Positions 47,033-58,700 of a DNA stretch of 64,000 nucleotides are shown piece by piece. The DNA is taken from positions 124,001-188,000 of the forward strand of contig JAGTWJ010000001.1 in the NCBI GenBank assembly GCA_020064725.1. Reading direction: 5' to 3'. Position numbers and translations under genes: made by a program. The notes beneath the pieces are model-generated. The model saw nothing but the letters and a program-made list of their open reading frames with translations, was not told the origin of the DNA and did no database searches. The first letter of the stretch is position 1. Each line of letters opens with the position of its first letter. Source of the stretch: Drechslerella dactyloides. Taxonomy: Eukaryota; Ascomycota; Orbiliomycetes; Orbiliales; Orbiliaceae.

Positions 47033-47062
47033 CACTTTTTTTTCTTATATAAAAAAAAAGTG
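47033..47062. repeat. A/T hairpin (inverted repeat)
   Basis: CAC followed by eight T, a short CTTATAT loop, then nine A and GTG: an inverted repeat with an 11-bp stem. It resembles a transcription-end or small-element terminus signal but stands alone. Confidence 0.6.
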
Positions 47063-47892
47063 GGGCCTCTCAGTTAATCGGATACTCAGCTGCATGATAA
47101 CTCTAACTCTGACCTTCGCTACCGAGTTTGACGTCAACCTGCGATAAATCTCATGAAATCTAGCTTCAGGTTGTCCTACGCCCTTCGACCAGAACCTTCT
47201 CACGTAGATGAATACCTCAGTATCCCTTGTTTGGAAGCAGGTCGGATAAAAACTATTCGGTTTTCCGAAGGCTAGATTCCTTGAGGCGTGAACAAGCTAG
47301 AAAACTCGTTTCCAAACTGGGAAAATATACTCCGCATTTCGTTCGTCCGCTTGATTGCCCAATAACACCCAAACAGCGGCTGATGCATGCACTACTGGGG
47401 CCGGTCACGATCCCTACCCCCCTAGAGCTCAAACAGGGACGAGGCGCCCGAGTCCGTCTAATTATAATTAGTTTGCCGGCTGAAGGCTAGAATTGGGTCG
47501 TACGAGAAAGGATGCTGCAGCGCTGCAGCTCTCAAGTTCTCTTCAGATATGTAGAACATTAGTCACAGTATTCACCCTGCAGACATGGTGTAGACGATAA
47601 CTGAATTCACAAGGGCACAATTAGCATTATAGTTCTGATATAATATCTCCGCGGTTCCGTTCGAAAGATGAACAGACGGCTGTCAAAAATATTTATAATT
47701 TAGCGTCATTTGTTGACAAATTTACACTGTTTTCCCGCCAGTTACCCGCCGAACATGGTGGGCGTACCTCGTGCAGTTGATATAATAGTGTGGGTCTTAA
47801 CATGCACATTCTGAGAGATCTTTCACCATCACCAGGTCAGATATGTACCAGTACCTGGGTTCGGAAATTCCATCGATGGAACTCCGTCCATG

Positions 47893-47927
47893 TGCATGCA
47901 GACGTGCATGCATGCGTTTGTGCATGC
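47893..47927. repeat. Cluster of TGCATGC palindromes
   Basis: Four overlapping or adjacent copies of the palindrome TGCATGC begin at 47893, 47905, 47909 and 47921 within 35 nt. Clustered palindromes suggest binding sites for a dimeric factor, or a simple-sequence relic. Confidence 0.55.
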
Positions 47928-49566
47928 GCTTTTGGATCGCGGCAGGCTTCGCTGGCGTTCCGTCTGACTTGAAGTTTCGACGCGGGTACATGGGGTTTGG
48001 ATGAGGTCCAGCGCTTGTCGGCATTCTATTTGACAGGACAGCTCATTTAATTTACGCAGGCCTACCAAGCTTCCTAGTCGCAATGCGACATCCTAACCTT
48101 CAAATGGAAGGTACTGGATACATACGTACACGACATGTATTAGTACTGTCAACGGAGTTCTTGCGATTCTTGCATGAATAGCGAAAGGCAAGCGACGTGA
48201 CCATCTTGCTTGAGATAATTTGCCTACTTTGGACAGCTGCTTCTCGAATGATTGCTTTCGGCGTGCCGACATTCGAGCTACGTTTCATGCCGAAAAGTTC
48301 GTTTCCCTGTCCCCCTTTTCTTGACTGTGCTCTGAAATCTCTGAAATCAAGTAATTGTTGCAAATATTGCGAATGCTACGGCCCCTCCGTTAGTAGACGG
48401 AATTCCGGAAGTTAATGTCGCCAGTGTCGACCGATTGGGCATTCACGCTCGACCAGGAATGTAACACAAGGCTGCCAGCGCATGGAGGCCAGAACAACAC
48501 AAAGTTTCCCCATCAGAAACAAGAGACAGGAATCAACAGTCTAGCTTAAGGTCATGAGATAACATGAGCGTTTAACAAGCGTTGGCAGCCTCCAGTAGCA
48601 TTATTGTGCGACAAGCAAGGGGTCCGTTATTGTCTACATAAATGTAGTATATACGAGTGTTCTAGTTTTCTTAACAGCTGAAACGCATCAACAATGGAAA
48701 ACTTTCGGACACCCTGGCGAACGCTTGCAAGGCTTAATACATGTTTTATAATTGGAGCCTGCTGTACCTTGGAGTTGAACAGTATAGCAACAGTAATCTC
48801 ATACCATGGATTCAGTAGTACGTTAGGTGCTATCTAAGCTAACTGTAACTAAAAGAGCGGTGTGCCGCGCCATCGCTTGTATCGACTAACAGACACGAGG
48901 CGACAGGCGAGGACCCATGCAGCAAGCAACATTGCGGCTGTCGCACGCCTGGGATCTGGGAAAGACAAACAAAAGGAAGGACGTCAACGTAAATATGGAA
49001 GCTTTCTGTGACGCATGTAAACATTAACGAGGCAGAAGTCGGGGAATCCCGAAGGGGAGACCTCGACTCGAGGAGTATGAGAGTCGACTCGGGCACCGAA
49101 TGCAAAAACTCAGAACAGAAGCCGTAACCATGCATTTCAACCTGTAAAGGATACCAACCAACCGAAATTTCATGTGTCCATGTTGATCAGCTCATTCATG
49201 CAATTCTATGATAACGCCAATAATAGTGTGAAACGAGTGACTACGCCGCCGACCAAAAAAAATGCGTAACAGACGCTTCCATCAAAGCGGCGAGCATCGC
49301 TCGGTAAACAAAATTTAAAAGAGACCAAATCAAACCAGCATGAAAGCCCAATTCCCTCAGTAACGCCACATTAATGGTGATGCAGGAGGTGCAAAAATCA
49401 ATGAACCAGAAAACAAAAACAAAAGAGAAAACTGTTAGAGGTCGGCCAAATCGACCAGAAGTCTCGAGTGAGTGACTGGCGCTTAAAAATGAAGATAGAA
49501 AGGAAAACTTTTCCGCGTGCCTTGCGCGAAGCCAGCTAGGAATACTTGCCGGACTCGCCGGTTGTT

Positions 49567-50824
49567 TTATTCAAGGTCCAGCTTGTACGATCCTTTGCTG
49601 TTCAGAATCTGGGCCTCCATCGGCGATCTAGAAATGGTAGAGGACTTCCTAGAGCTGTTCCTCGAAGGGGAAACTTTCATGGGGCCTGGGTTAGGTTCTC
49701 GGTTCGGAATCACTGGACTCCGTCTCTTCTTTGGCTTTGTCTTCGGGAAGTCCGTTCTCTTGGAGCACCCGTCGTCTTCGTGTCTGGGATTCCAAGTCTG
49801 TTAGCATGCATGCTGATTACTCAGATATTTTTGCAGCCATACCTTCTAAGAGTGTCCTTCCTCGCGAACATGCTGTTGCAGAGGCGACATCTGAACTCCT
49901 TCTTCTTCGAGTGCACCTGTAGCATCATTAGCGTTAGTTTCGAGCACTTCGGAAGGCAGTATAGGTTGCCGAATAAAGCACACTTACACAGGTCTCATGC
50001 CTATCCTTGTCAGTCTTTCTGACAAAGGACTTGCCGCACGATGCGACGGAGCATTGGAAAGGCTTGGACCGGTTCGGATTATGCGTATCCTGGTGGGCCT
50101 TGTAGTTCCATATTCTCTTGAAATGCTTCCCACAATTCGGCACGAGGCAAGTGTAAATTGCATCCTTCGCTGTTGTGAATTGTCTCTTAGGCTTGGTGAT
50201 ACGGCCATCAGTCGTCCTTTGAAGAACCAGTCCGAGTTCTGAGATGGGCTTGGCGTCGCTAGCTCGTATCGGAGCATACGAAGCAGGAAGCGCACCCGCG
50301 ATGTTATAAGCATCAGAAAGGCTTTGAGTAGACGGCAGCATGGTTGAATCAGGACTGCCGGTTGAAGAAATAGGAGTGTGATAGTATTGGACGCTTTCAT
50401 GAGACAGCTGATGTTGCATAGGAACAGAAGAAACTGGGAGAGAGGTTGGGCTCATGCCATACTCTTCTGTGCGATAGGCGGAATGAAGACTGTGTTCTGG
50501 TGACGGCATGTAAACACTATTCGTATGATCTGCATATCCGGCCGGTGTGGAAGCAGTCTCTACGGTGGAATACCCATATTGGATTGGTTGGTGATTCTCC
50601 TCGTATAGTTGGATATCCATAGAGTACGGTTGTGAGGTTCTTGGAGTGCTCATGTATGTGTCTTGCTGTGGTTTAAAGACAAAGGTCTCGTCCAGGATGC
50701 CATAGTCTTGGGCGGCATCATCGACATTGTGCGGCACGTCGAAAGCTGGGGCCTTTCGCTTTGGCATACCAAGGTATGCGTAGTCCTGAGTAAACGCCAA
50801 AGGGTATGCAACTTCGGCAGCCAT
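49567..50824 (-). CDS. C2H2 zinc-finger transcription factor, three fingers
   Basis: Exons 50824-49988, 49916-49843 and 49783-49567 (complement) join in frame to 375 residues. The first 215 residues are rich in Ser, Thr, Tyr, Pro and Gln, a likely activation region. Then three fingers: CLVPNCGKHF..HQDTH (Cys226, Cys231, His244, His248), CSVASCGKSF..HETCVH (Cys258, Cys263, His276, His281) and CRLCNSMFARKDTLRRHEDDGC (Cys289, Cys292, His305, Cys310). The two long C-x4-C loops and the final Cys ligand are of the type seen in several fungal regulators. A Lys/Arg tail (KTKPKKRRSPV) should act as a nuclear signal. It is presumably a nuclear DNA-binding regulator; its targets and named orthologue are not recognised. 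The third exon boundary (CCCAG acceptor at 49784) was chosen because it completes the third finger; the nearer ACAG would break it. Confidence 0.87.
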
Positions 50825-52193
50825 GGTGAATTGGCAGCAACTTCGATTCCGAAGTGCACTGGGAAACGCTTGCGATTGAATACGGAAGATGGCAATGACG
50901 GATGTATCGACAGGTCCTCCAGTTACTGAAGATAAATCAAAAGTATACGTAGATATATCTAGGCTCTTGATACCACAGAAGGTGAAAAGTTAAAATGCGT
51001 TCCATGCGAGTTTATAAATCAGCTTTATAGTAATTGAAACCGTACTGACCTCTGATCGGTTTTCAGACGCATAGGACGCAAATTTAGCTTTCTAACCTCG
51101 GGAAGGCTTAGATATTTTAACTCTATGTAACCTGTTAGCATTTATAAAACCTCTGTTTTATCGAGAACATCACTAGTCCTGCTCGCAAGGTCGATCATGC
51201 GTTTCGGATTCTCTTTTTCGAAGCACAACGGTTGTTCAGATGTTGGTGTGATATTTCAACTGTGATGTAGAACGGAGATGTTCCCGAGAGGAGACTTAAA
51301 ACAGAGCGAGCGGCGAAATGGTGTTCAGCAAGGGGTGGACTCACGAAACAAAGCGCTGTCAACGCCGAGTAGAATACGCAGCTAAGATCCCGTTTAGGTC
51401 GACTAGATCGTCGTAGTGAACACAGCTGATAGTTTTCTGCTATATACGATCTTCGACCAAGATATAGAACAAACTGTTGTGAATTCGAAACGACAGGCAA
51501 AAGCCGAAGGCTGGCGTTGGCCAAAAGACCGCACGAGAACGACCAACAGGCGTATGTTTCAGGCACTTTTCTGACGGCCGTCTATTCTAAGACCTCTGAA
51601 TGACAAGCAAAAGTTGTAGTAGTTGGGATCGCAGTGCACAGCGCTGTTTTGACGGTAGCGTTTTAGCGAACGGCGATGTAGGTGGTGGTATACGCTATCG
51701 CTTGGTTGTATTCTTGCTGAGCCGAAGGGGAAAGTTGCACAGACGGCTGTAGAACCGCCTACGGAAGAAGAGACCACAACTATGAGAAGAGCAAGGAACT
51801 AAAGAAGGCTGTGTACGTTTTACGCCTAGAATTCCTTGTCAGATTTCTTCGTCTTGTTGCTGTTGTTTTCCACGGCAAGGCAAGGGCCAAGTCGCTCGAG
51901 CTCCTATCCGCTGTCAACTTGACACGAGTCGACCCCGTTGTTGTTGTCAAGGTATTCTGTGACCGTTATCTGTTGACTGTTGACAGCCCCAAGTTTCGTG
52001 ATGGCTGTTGGATGTGCCTGCCGTTGACGATTGCTGGGGGGCCTTGGGTGGATAGGCGATTTTTCCTGACGGAAGATAATTCCAACAATAAATTAAATCC
52101 AACAGGTCAGATGAAGATTCTTTGTGAAGCTTATTTGGCTAAGAAATAAGTGGGAAAATAACACCTGCTGAGGCGTGGGGAACAATAAGAGAT

Positions 52194-52224
52194 CTTTCTT
52201 TCTTTCTTTCTTTCGTTCTTTCTT
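52194..52224. repeat. (CTTT)n microsatellite
   Basis: About seven imperfect CTTT units, one with a T-to-G change, in the gene-poor region upstream of the C2H2 gene. Confidence 0.85.
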
Positions 52225-55200
52225 CCAAGTCCTGCAGCTAGATGTGATAGATATATTCAACTCGGTCGACGTTGAGTGAAGCAGATGTCGGATTCAAATG
52301 CAGGTTAAATGCAATGCAGTTAGGCGGGACGTTACAATAAATAGAGGCTGCTAAGCTGCTTAAGGTGGGAAAAACAAAATGGTATACTGCAAAACGGAAA
52401 GACGCAGCCTTGCGGGAATGCTAGTCGTTAGACCAGGTGTGGGTGTGTCTAAGCCCGCCGCCGAATAGTGTGAGGAGGAGGGAGTTCTGATTGCCCCAGG
52501 TCGATTTTATTCCTTGGTGAATGTGCGTCGATAAATAGAAAGGTCGCTGCATTCTATTGTACCAGAGGCGAGTCTTTATGGTCTGTTTGCCTCGAGGGCA
52601 AGCTGGTCTTCTTCGTTTTGGGGTGTGGTGGTTCGTGGTACTGGTCGTCCCCCGGGCGAGAACAATGGGTCCCCGGTCTCTCTGGGGGGTGCATACAAGG
52701 CAGATCGTCTCGGGGTGGCTACTTATCGGATCTACAGGTGCCCCTGTATGCATCAAGCAGCGACTCGTGCATGCAGCGGTCGTTTAAATTTCCCCTGGTG
52801 AACCCGGGTAGGGTTTCTCTCGGAACTGGGCTGTAAAATGGAGCTCGAGGTAAGCTAGCTCCATTTAAACCAATGTAGAGGGGGCATATCGTGAGCTGGT
52901 GGGTATGACCGACAGCTGGAGCGCTTCGCGTTTAGAAAGCCAATATTGGCAGTGCCCTGTCATCGTTCATGCGACCCAGGTCAAGTACGCACATCGAGGA
53001 AAGGCAGCTCACCATACTTGCTTGCCTGGGAAAGCAGGTACAAGGCAGTACCAAGCTGAGTAGGGACCCTGCTTTCATTTTAAATTCCCGATACTCTTTC
53101 AGTAGTTGGCTTAGCGGTTCAACTTCCTCAGCACTGGCACCGACTACTCGAAGCCAGGCGCAGCGCATCTTGCTCTCTCCTGCTCCAAACTTCGAGCGAG
53201 CGGGCCAACCGCCCCACACAGTCGTCCGTCTCTGTGCAGTCGCAAACAGACCAAAGTACGCAAGAAAGTTGTTCTAGGAAATCCTTGCAGCCGCTCGAGT
53301 TTGCTGTAAGCCTGCAGGTATTTTGTTCAGAGGGGAAACGCGGGAATTAGGCCCTTTGGAGAATTCAGGCACTGGAGTCTGTTGGGGGAAAAAAATAAGG
53401 ATTGGTCAAGAACTCAGGAAAGCATGCAGGACGGCCTCGAGACCCGCGCAATTAGCGAGATGTTTTGCGTAGTACACCCTCAAGCGTCATACACTGACGG
53501 ACATCCTGCGTCTAGTCGAGGGTACGAAGTCACTGGTACCTATACCGAGTCAGCTTGCCCTCGCGCATATGGGCCGCATTTAATTTTAGTATTGAATGCA
53601 GGGCGGTTTGAGCGGTAGAGGGAATCCGCCAGGATGCACCTTGGACAGGCTCCCTGAGCTCGCCAGAAACAGGAAATCCACTTTGCAGCAAGTAAGTACG
53701 CCCCGGAGGCATGCATCGAGCTGGACGAAAAGTGGAGACCACCCTGGAGAGAGCCTATCGTTATGCGACGCCCAGCGCAAAAGGGCTCGGGTGGGACGGC
53801 AAAGCCTAGCACACTATTACTGCACTGTCGCAATGCAATGGTGGGCTGCAGGTGATTGGGGCGTGGCCCGATCCTGACTTTAGGCGACTTTGCGCCAGCC
53901 GGCGGCACCTTGACATGACTGTTTGACCTGTCACAATCTGCTAACGAACCGCACCTTCCGCAATTCCGCTATTGAGGAGCCCGCGAAACAAACGGGCGGG
54001 TTTAGGCATCCGTTAAGGATTCAGCGGGGATCGCGAAGATAGAACTCTTGCTCCGTGTGAAAGATTGCAGTTCAAGCCTCATGAAAGAATAAAAGCCTTT
54101 AGATCCGTCTCTGAGGACTAGCAGGAAACCAGTACGCGAACTGAGACGAATTCCCGCGTGGAGCAGGTCCAAGTAGTCGCTCGTGTAATTTTCCCGACTC
54201 CGCGCCGCCAATCAAGACCGCTATAGGTCAATTTTCCCGAAGTCCGTGCCAACATCTAAGTCCGGGTTCATTCAGCTGAGACTCGTGGCGGGAAAAAAAC
54301 GCGATGCTTTGTTAATGCGACCCAGCCGTCTGGTCGAAGTGTTTGGCAAGCATCCTTCCTTACCGGATTCGATCAAAGTTCAGGTTCATCAAGAGCGGCC
54401 TCACGATTTTGCGGGACCGTCTCCCAGTAGCCGTCAGTCTGAACTTCTGGCTTTCGCCTGTCAGATTGCACTTTGACCAGCTGTGCATTTTGGTGTGGAA
54501 GCAGCTCCACGGCGAAGTTTATTTTGGGAGGCGGTTAAAGAGAGCTGTGTTTAAGCGCCCAGCCCACACAACCATGTCGAGCGTCCGCACCCATCATTTT
54601 TCATTTATCTTGAATAAGACAAATGGCCCACCAGCCAGGTGGGGCTCTCGCATGCCACTTACCGCATCCGAGCACAGGAAGTTCGGATACTGCTCCAATT
54701 TGAAGATGGTTTGGAGGCATCCAAATACGGGCTCTTCTTCGTAAATAATAACATTATCGTATAGGCGGCCAATGCAAGGCACGTGCAGCCGTCGAGCGTG
54801 CATGACAATAAGAAGGTAATAAAAAGCGCCCCGGGCGCGACAAGGGCTGTATGGCCATCGTCGCCATGGGAGAGAACCGGGGAGCAAGGACATCCGAGAG
54901 AGGCCGAGACTTCTTGGGCGCAGGGATTTGGTGAGTTGAGGTTTGTCAGTCCGTTTCACAGGATACCGCAGTGGCGCTTAAGTTGACACGCAACTCGGGT
55001 CTCGGCCCATAAGTCTATTTTTGTTCGCAATTGCGCATTCAAGTCGCGGCTCGATTCTGAGTTTGAATGGTTCCGCATCCTATTGAGTATTGAACAATAG
55101 CTCGGAGAGCGAGAGCTATGTACTGGAGGTTAGAGTATGGTTGTAATTTGACGCTAGCAACACGTTAGCTTCCCGCATTTCAACAGCTGGACGGTTCGCG

Positions 55201-55440
55201 TGTGGTGAACATGCTTCTTACCTCTAGAACTCTGCGCTTGAAACGGAAACCAAGAATCTCACAATGGCATTCTTGTGACAAGCCATCCCGGCTGCCAGGC
55301 CTCTGGGCGAATAGAAATCATGGGCAAGCCGCACGTTCGAAAACCGGCCGATTTGACAACACTGGGCAAGGGTTACCTGCGGGTTATCTACTTATATATT
55401 AACTTCTCTCTTCTTCGACTTTCTTGACTACTATTCTCAG

Positions 55441-55728
55441 TTAGGCCTCGGAAGCACCTTGCTCTTCGAGGCCCAGGGAGCCTTGGCTCTCCCGGCATCG
55501 CGAAGGCATTAAGCTCAGTTCTTCCTGAAGTTTGAAAGGCTCTCGCAATGACTTTGAGTTAGGTTTATCCGCCTCGTATTCCACTCCTGGGCCCCCTGCC
55601 TTTCCTGAGGGCGATTCATGCACGTCAACCGAGTCCTTTTTCACATGATTTGGGTTCCTTCGCCCGCACTTGAGCTCGCGTGTCTTAGGGCCTGCTTTTC
55701 TCGGATACATGCATAAGTCAACGGCCAT
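55441..55728 (-). CDS. Possible hypothetical small protein (95 codons)
   Basis: ATG-initiated frame with a hydrophilic, Lys/Glu/Ser/Gly-rich product (MYPRKAGPKTRELKCGRR near the start; KLQEELSLMPSRCRESQG near the end) that looks more like a protein than the surrounding frames. No motif, signal peptide or family is recognised. A second frame (55718-56059) overlaps its start on the same strand and may be an upstream exon or noise. Called only as a candidate. Confidence 0.2.
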   Translation of the reverse strand: MAVDLCMYPRKAGPKTRELKCGRRNPNHVKKDSVDVHESPSGKAGGPGVEYEADKPNSKSLREPFKLQEELSLMPSRCRESQGSLGLEEQGASEA

Positions 55729-58700
55729 ATAGCCTTAGCCCAGATGGGTTCTTGGAAGGCCCACTTCTGCACCACGGCCAACGGCGCCATCTTCTGTATT
55801 CCTCAATGGCCAAAGGCTGAAATCTGCCGCCAATCGTCATCCCAAGCGGCACTGCGGGCCTATCAGAGTCGTCATATTGTGAGCGCTTGACCTTTGCCCG
55901 CATTGAAATGCATTGCTGTTCGAAAACCGTCCCGCGGCAGGAACCAGGTACCAGCACTTTTCTGATTCCAAGATGCTTAACCAATTGGAGCCAAAACCGC
56001 CCGCTTGATCCTGAATATCTTTGATCCCCAATCCCATGAAATGGACTTAAATTCAGCAACCATAAACCTGAGCATAATCGGTCGTACTACTTGCACATTC
56101 GTACTTTCGCCCCCGTGATTTTGAGCACGATGCGGCTCATAATTGGCTCCCTAGTCGCCGATATGACAGGTATGTTGACAACGGTAACCTCTCGTATCTG
56201 CATGCACCATGCGTGCACGCACCTAACAGGAAGAGGTTTGGCGCTCAGATATCGCATGCATATGATATCGACAGACAGACCCATGGATATTGATATCAAA
56301 AAAGTTCCGCTCATGTTAGTTCGCCTAAGCATTCCGACTCTGCAGATCAGTACTAGGACTATCATGCAATTGCAGGGATAGCTGCCTAGGGTATTAGAGC
56401 TACGATACCACCGTTCCTCCAGCTGTATCGAGAAGGATGACCGACCGTTTGGTTGGCGGATGTGACATACCTTGGTGCGAGTTGTAGATCTATCGAGCCA
56501 AAACCGCATGAGACCCGCGGTACCCGATGAGGCACGAGTTGACACCGCCCACATTCAAGCAGTTCGGAATCCAGCTCCGCCCACTCCAAACTTATATGAT
56601 CAAATGAACGGCGTAGCATGGATAGCTGGGCTCCTAAATATGATTGATAACTGTTGTAAAACGTTGCTGTAGGAATTCCAGTGGGCCTTGCCAACAGTCA
56701 AATGCTGAAACCCTGTCAACATGTTGGAAGTCCCTCCGTTCCCAGAGCCGCTGGCCATTCGCCATCCAACAGAGTTCAGCCTGAGACCCACTGCCACTCC
56801 GAAGCTGGGGCTTCCTCAGTGGATCGGACGTTGGCCATGGATACTGATAGGTGCGATCGCTGTTGACTTCGTGGAAGGCTATTCACCGGAGCCGAAAGTA
56901 GATGAGAGCGTGGATGCGCACGCACGCAGGCGCAGGCCCATCCGAGAATGCAACAACATCTCGCCAAGGTTGTGTTGCAGTTTGGGAGCAGCGTCGAGCG
57001 AGGTTCTCACCTGTGCCATCCATGCGCGTTCGTATATACCCAGTCTGCAATTGGTCATCTTACGACTCCCTTCTATTCCAATCACAAATGCGAGGATCAT
57101 ATCGACGATTCGCAAGGTTACCGCTGACAACGTTAAATTTGGAGCCCAGAATTGACCCCTGTCGAGCTAGGATACATCGATATACTACAACGGACGGCAT
57201 CGCGATGCACGTCGAGAATTCCGCGATGCATGTGGCAAAGTAGCCTAGACGCCGGCTGGCGTGACCATATAGTAGGATACTCAGAACGTTCTACCAAGCT
57301 CCCTGACATCTCGACCTTAGATAACCGACTAGCTCAGCTATTACTGGGGGTATCCTATCACTCAGGCCACATTCACCAGCCTTGCGTCCCGTATCCAGAC
57401 ACACGGCTCAAATAAAACGGGAAGCCAGACAGCGGCATCTCAGTGTACGCTCTCCAGTGTTGGACCTGCTTCGCAGCCTGTTGCTCTTCGGTCCTTATTG
57501 CATATTGGAGCATCGGCCAGAATGTCCAATAGCAACCGCTGGTATCATGGTGCAAACAATATAATAGAGTACTGCAAACAATAGATGTCACCCTTTCTTT
57601 CGTACGATCGTCCTTCGGTGAGTATCTGCTACGTATCCTCTATTGAAGGATCTGCGGAAGGCGGCAGGTAGACATGGCATGAGCTCAAGCCGCGAAGAAA
57701 TCAATTTCGAAACCAAACGCTCTGAGCCGTCCCGCTTCTCCTCATCCACCACCCAGCCCAGGGGGAGCTCCCAGGACCACTTTCCCCGAGATCGGTGTCT
57801 GTCCGGCCCCCAATCCCAAAGTGCATCGCAATGTATCTCCCGGTAGGCCGGTCAGTACGTATACAACCGTTACAATCATAGCCATGCAAGTACCTCTACC
57901 TTTGATAATGAACATGGACATTAGGAAATATCCACTGCAGATCATCAGCATGTTTTCCCCCTCCTCCTCGAAGACCTTCTATCTTGCGCGCATGCGTCCG
58001 GAAATCGCCTTGAGCTCCGCTAACCCTACATGTACAGATGGGGTAAAATAATTTTCCGTCAGTAGAATCGCCCAGTTACCTGCTGTCTCGAGCCCCCTCT
58101 CGTCCTGGCTGGCGTGAAACGGCGTTCATGCACATCTGCATGAGCAGCTGATCTCTTTCGTCGAAATTGAGTGGAGAAGGTGGAGGTCATGTCATCACTC
58201 TTCGCCTGCATTGCATATTGGAAAGGCCACTTGTCTCTCTATCTTCAGGTTGTATCGAGCCCTCAAGAGAGAGTTACAGGGATTTACGAATCGCTAAAAA
58301 AAAATTAAGACAACGAGGGAGTTCACGAAACTTTCGCCTACAGCTCCGTTGAATTCTCTCGACACGACGTAAGATCATGAGGCTTAGATGTTGCGTTCGC
58401 ACGGAAAATTTACCCGCCCGGCCTATCAGCAGCGGATTCATATCTGGAAGTACAGGCTCCAAAAAGCTCACTACGAGTGAAGCTAGGTGATGGTAACTTC
58501 ATTCAGGATCATTCGCTATGGCAGGGGCCGTATGCATCTTGTCTCAGTTAAGGATAAGAGCATTCGTGTGCTCCACCAGATCGAATCAGGATACTTCCCG
58601 CGAGACAAATCCCAGTCTGAAGTCGGGACCGAGAGCAATACTACACCACCTCGGTCACGCCATGTAGCTGCCTGCCGTGCCAATTCCTGGCAGAACTAGA

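Larger units (their letters stand above)
45747..49566. other. Convergent intergenic region without recognised genes
   Basis: About 3.8 kb between the 3' ends of PI31 and the C2H2 factor. Open frames are short and overlapping. It contains the A/T hairpin at 47033-47062 and a TGCATGC cluster at 47893-47927. The plus-strand frame 47227-47490 has protein-like composition but begins at TTG and has no motif. Confidence 0.45.

Noticed and set aside
57742..57951. Hydrophobic minus-strand frame resembling a membrane segment
   Set aside because: Only about 70 codons, no flanking exons, no recognised family; hydrophobicity alone is weak evidence.
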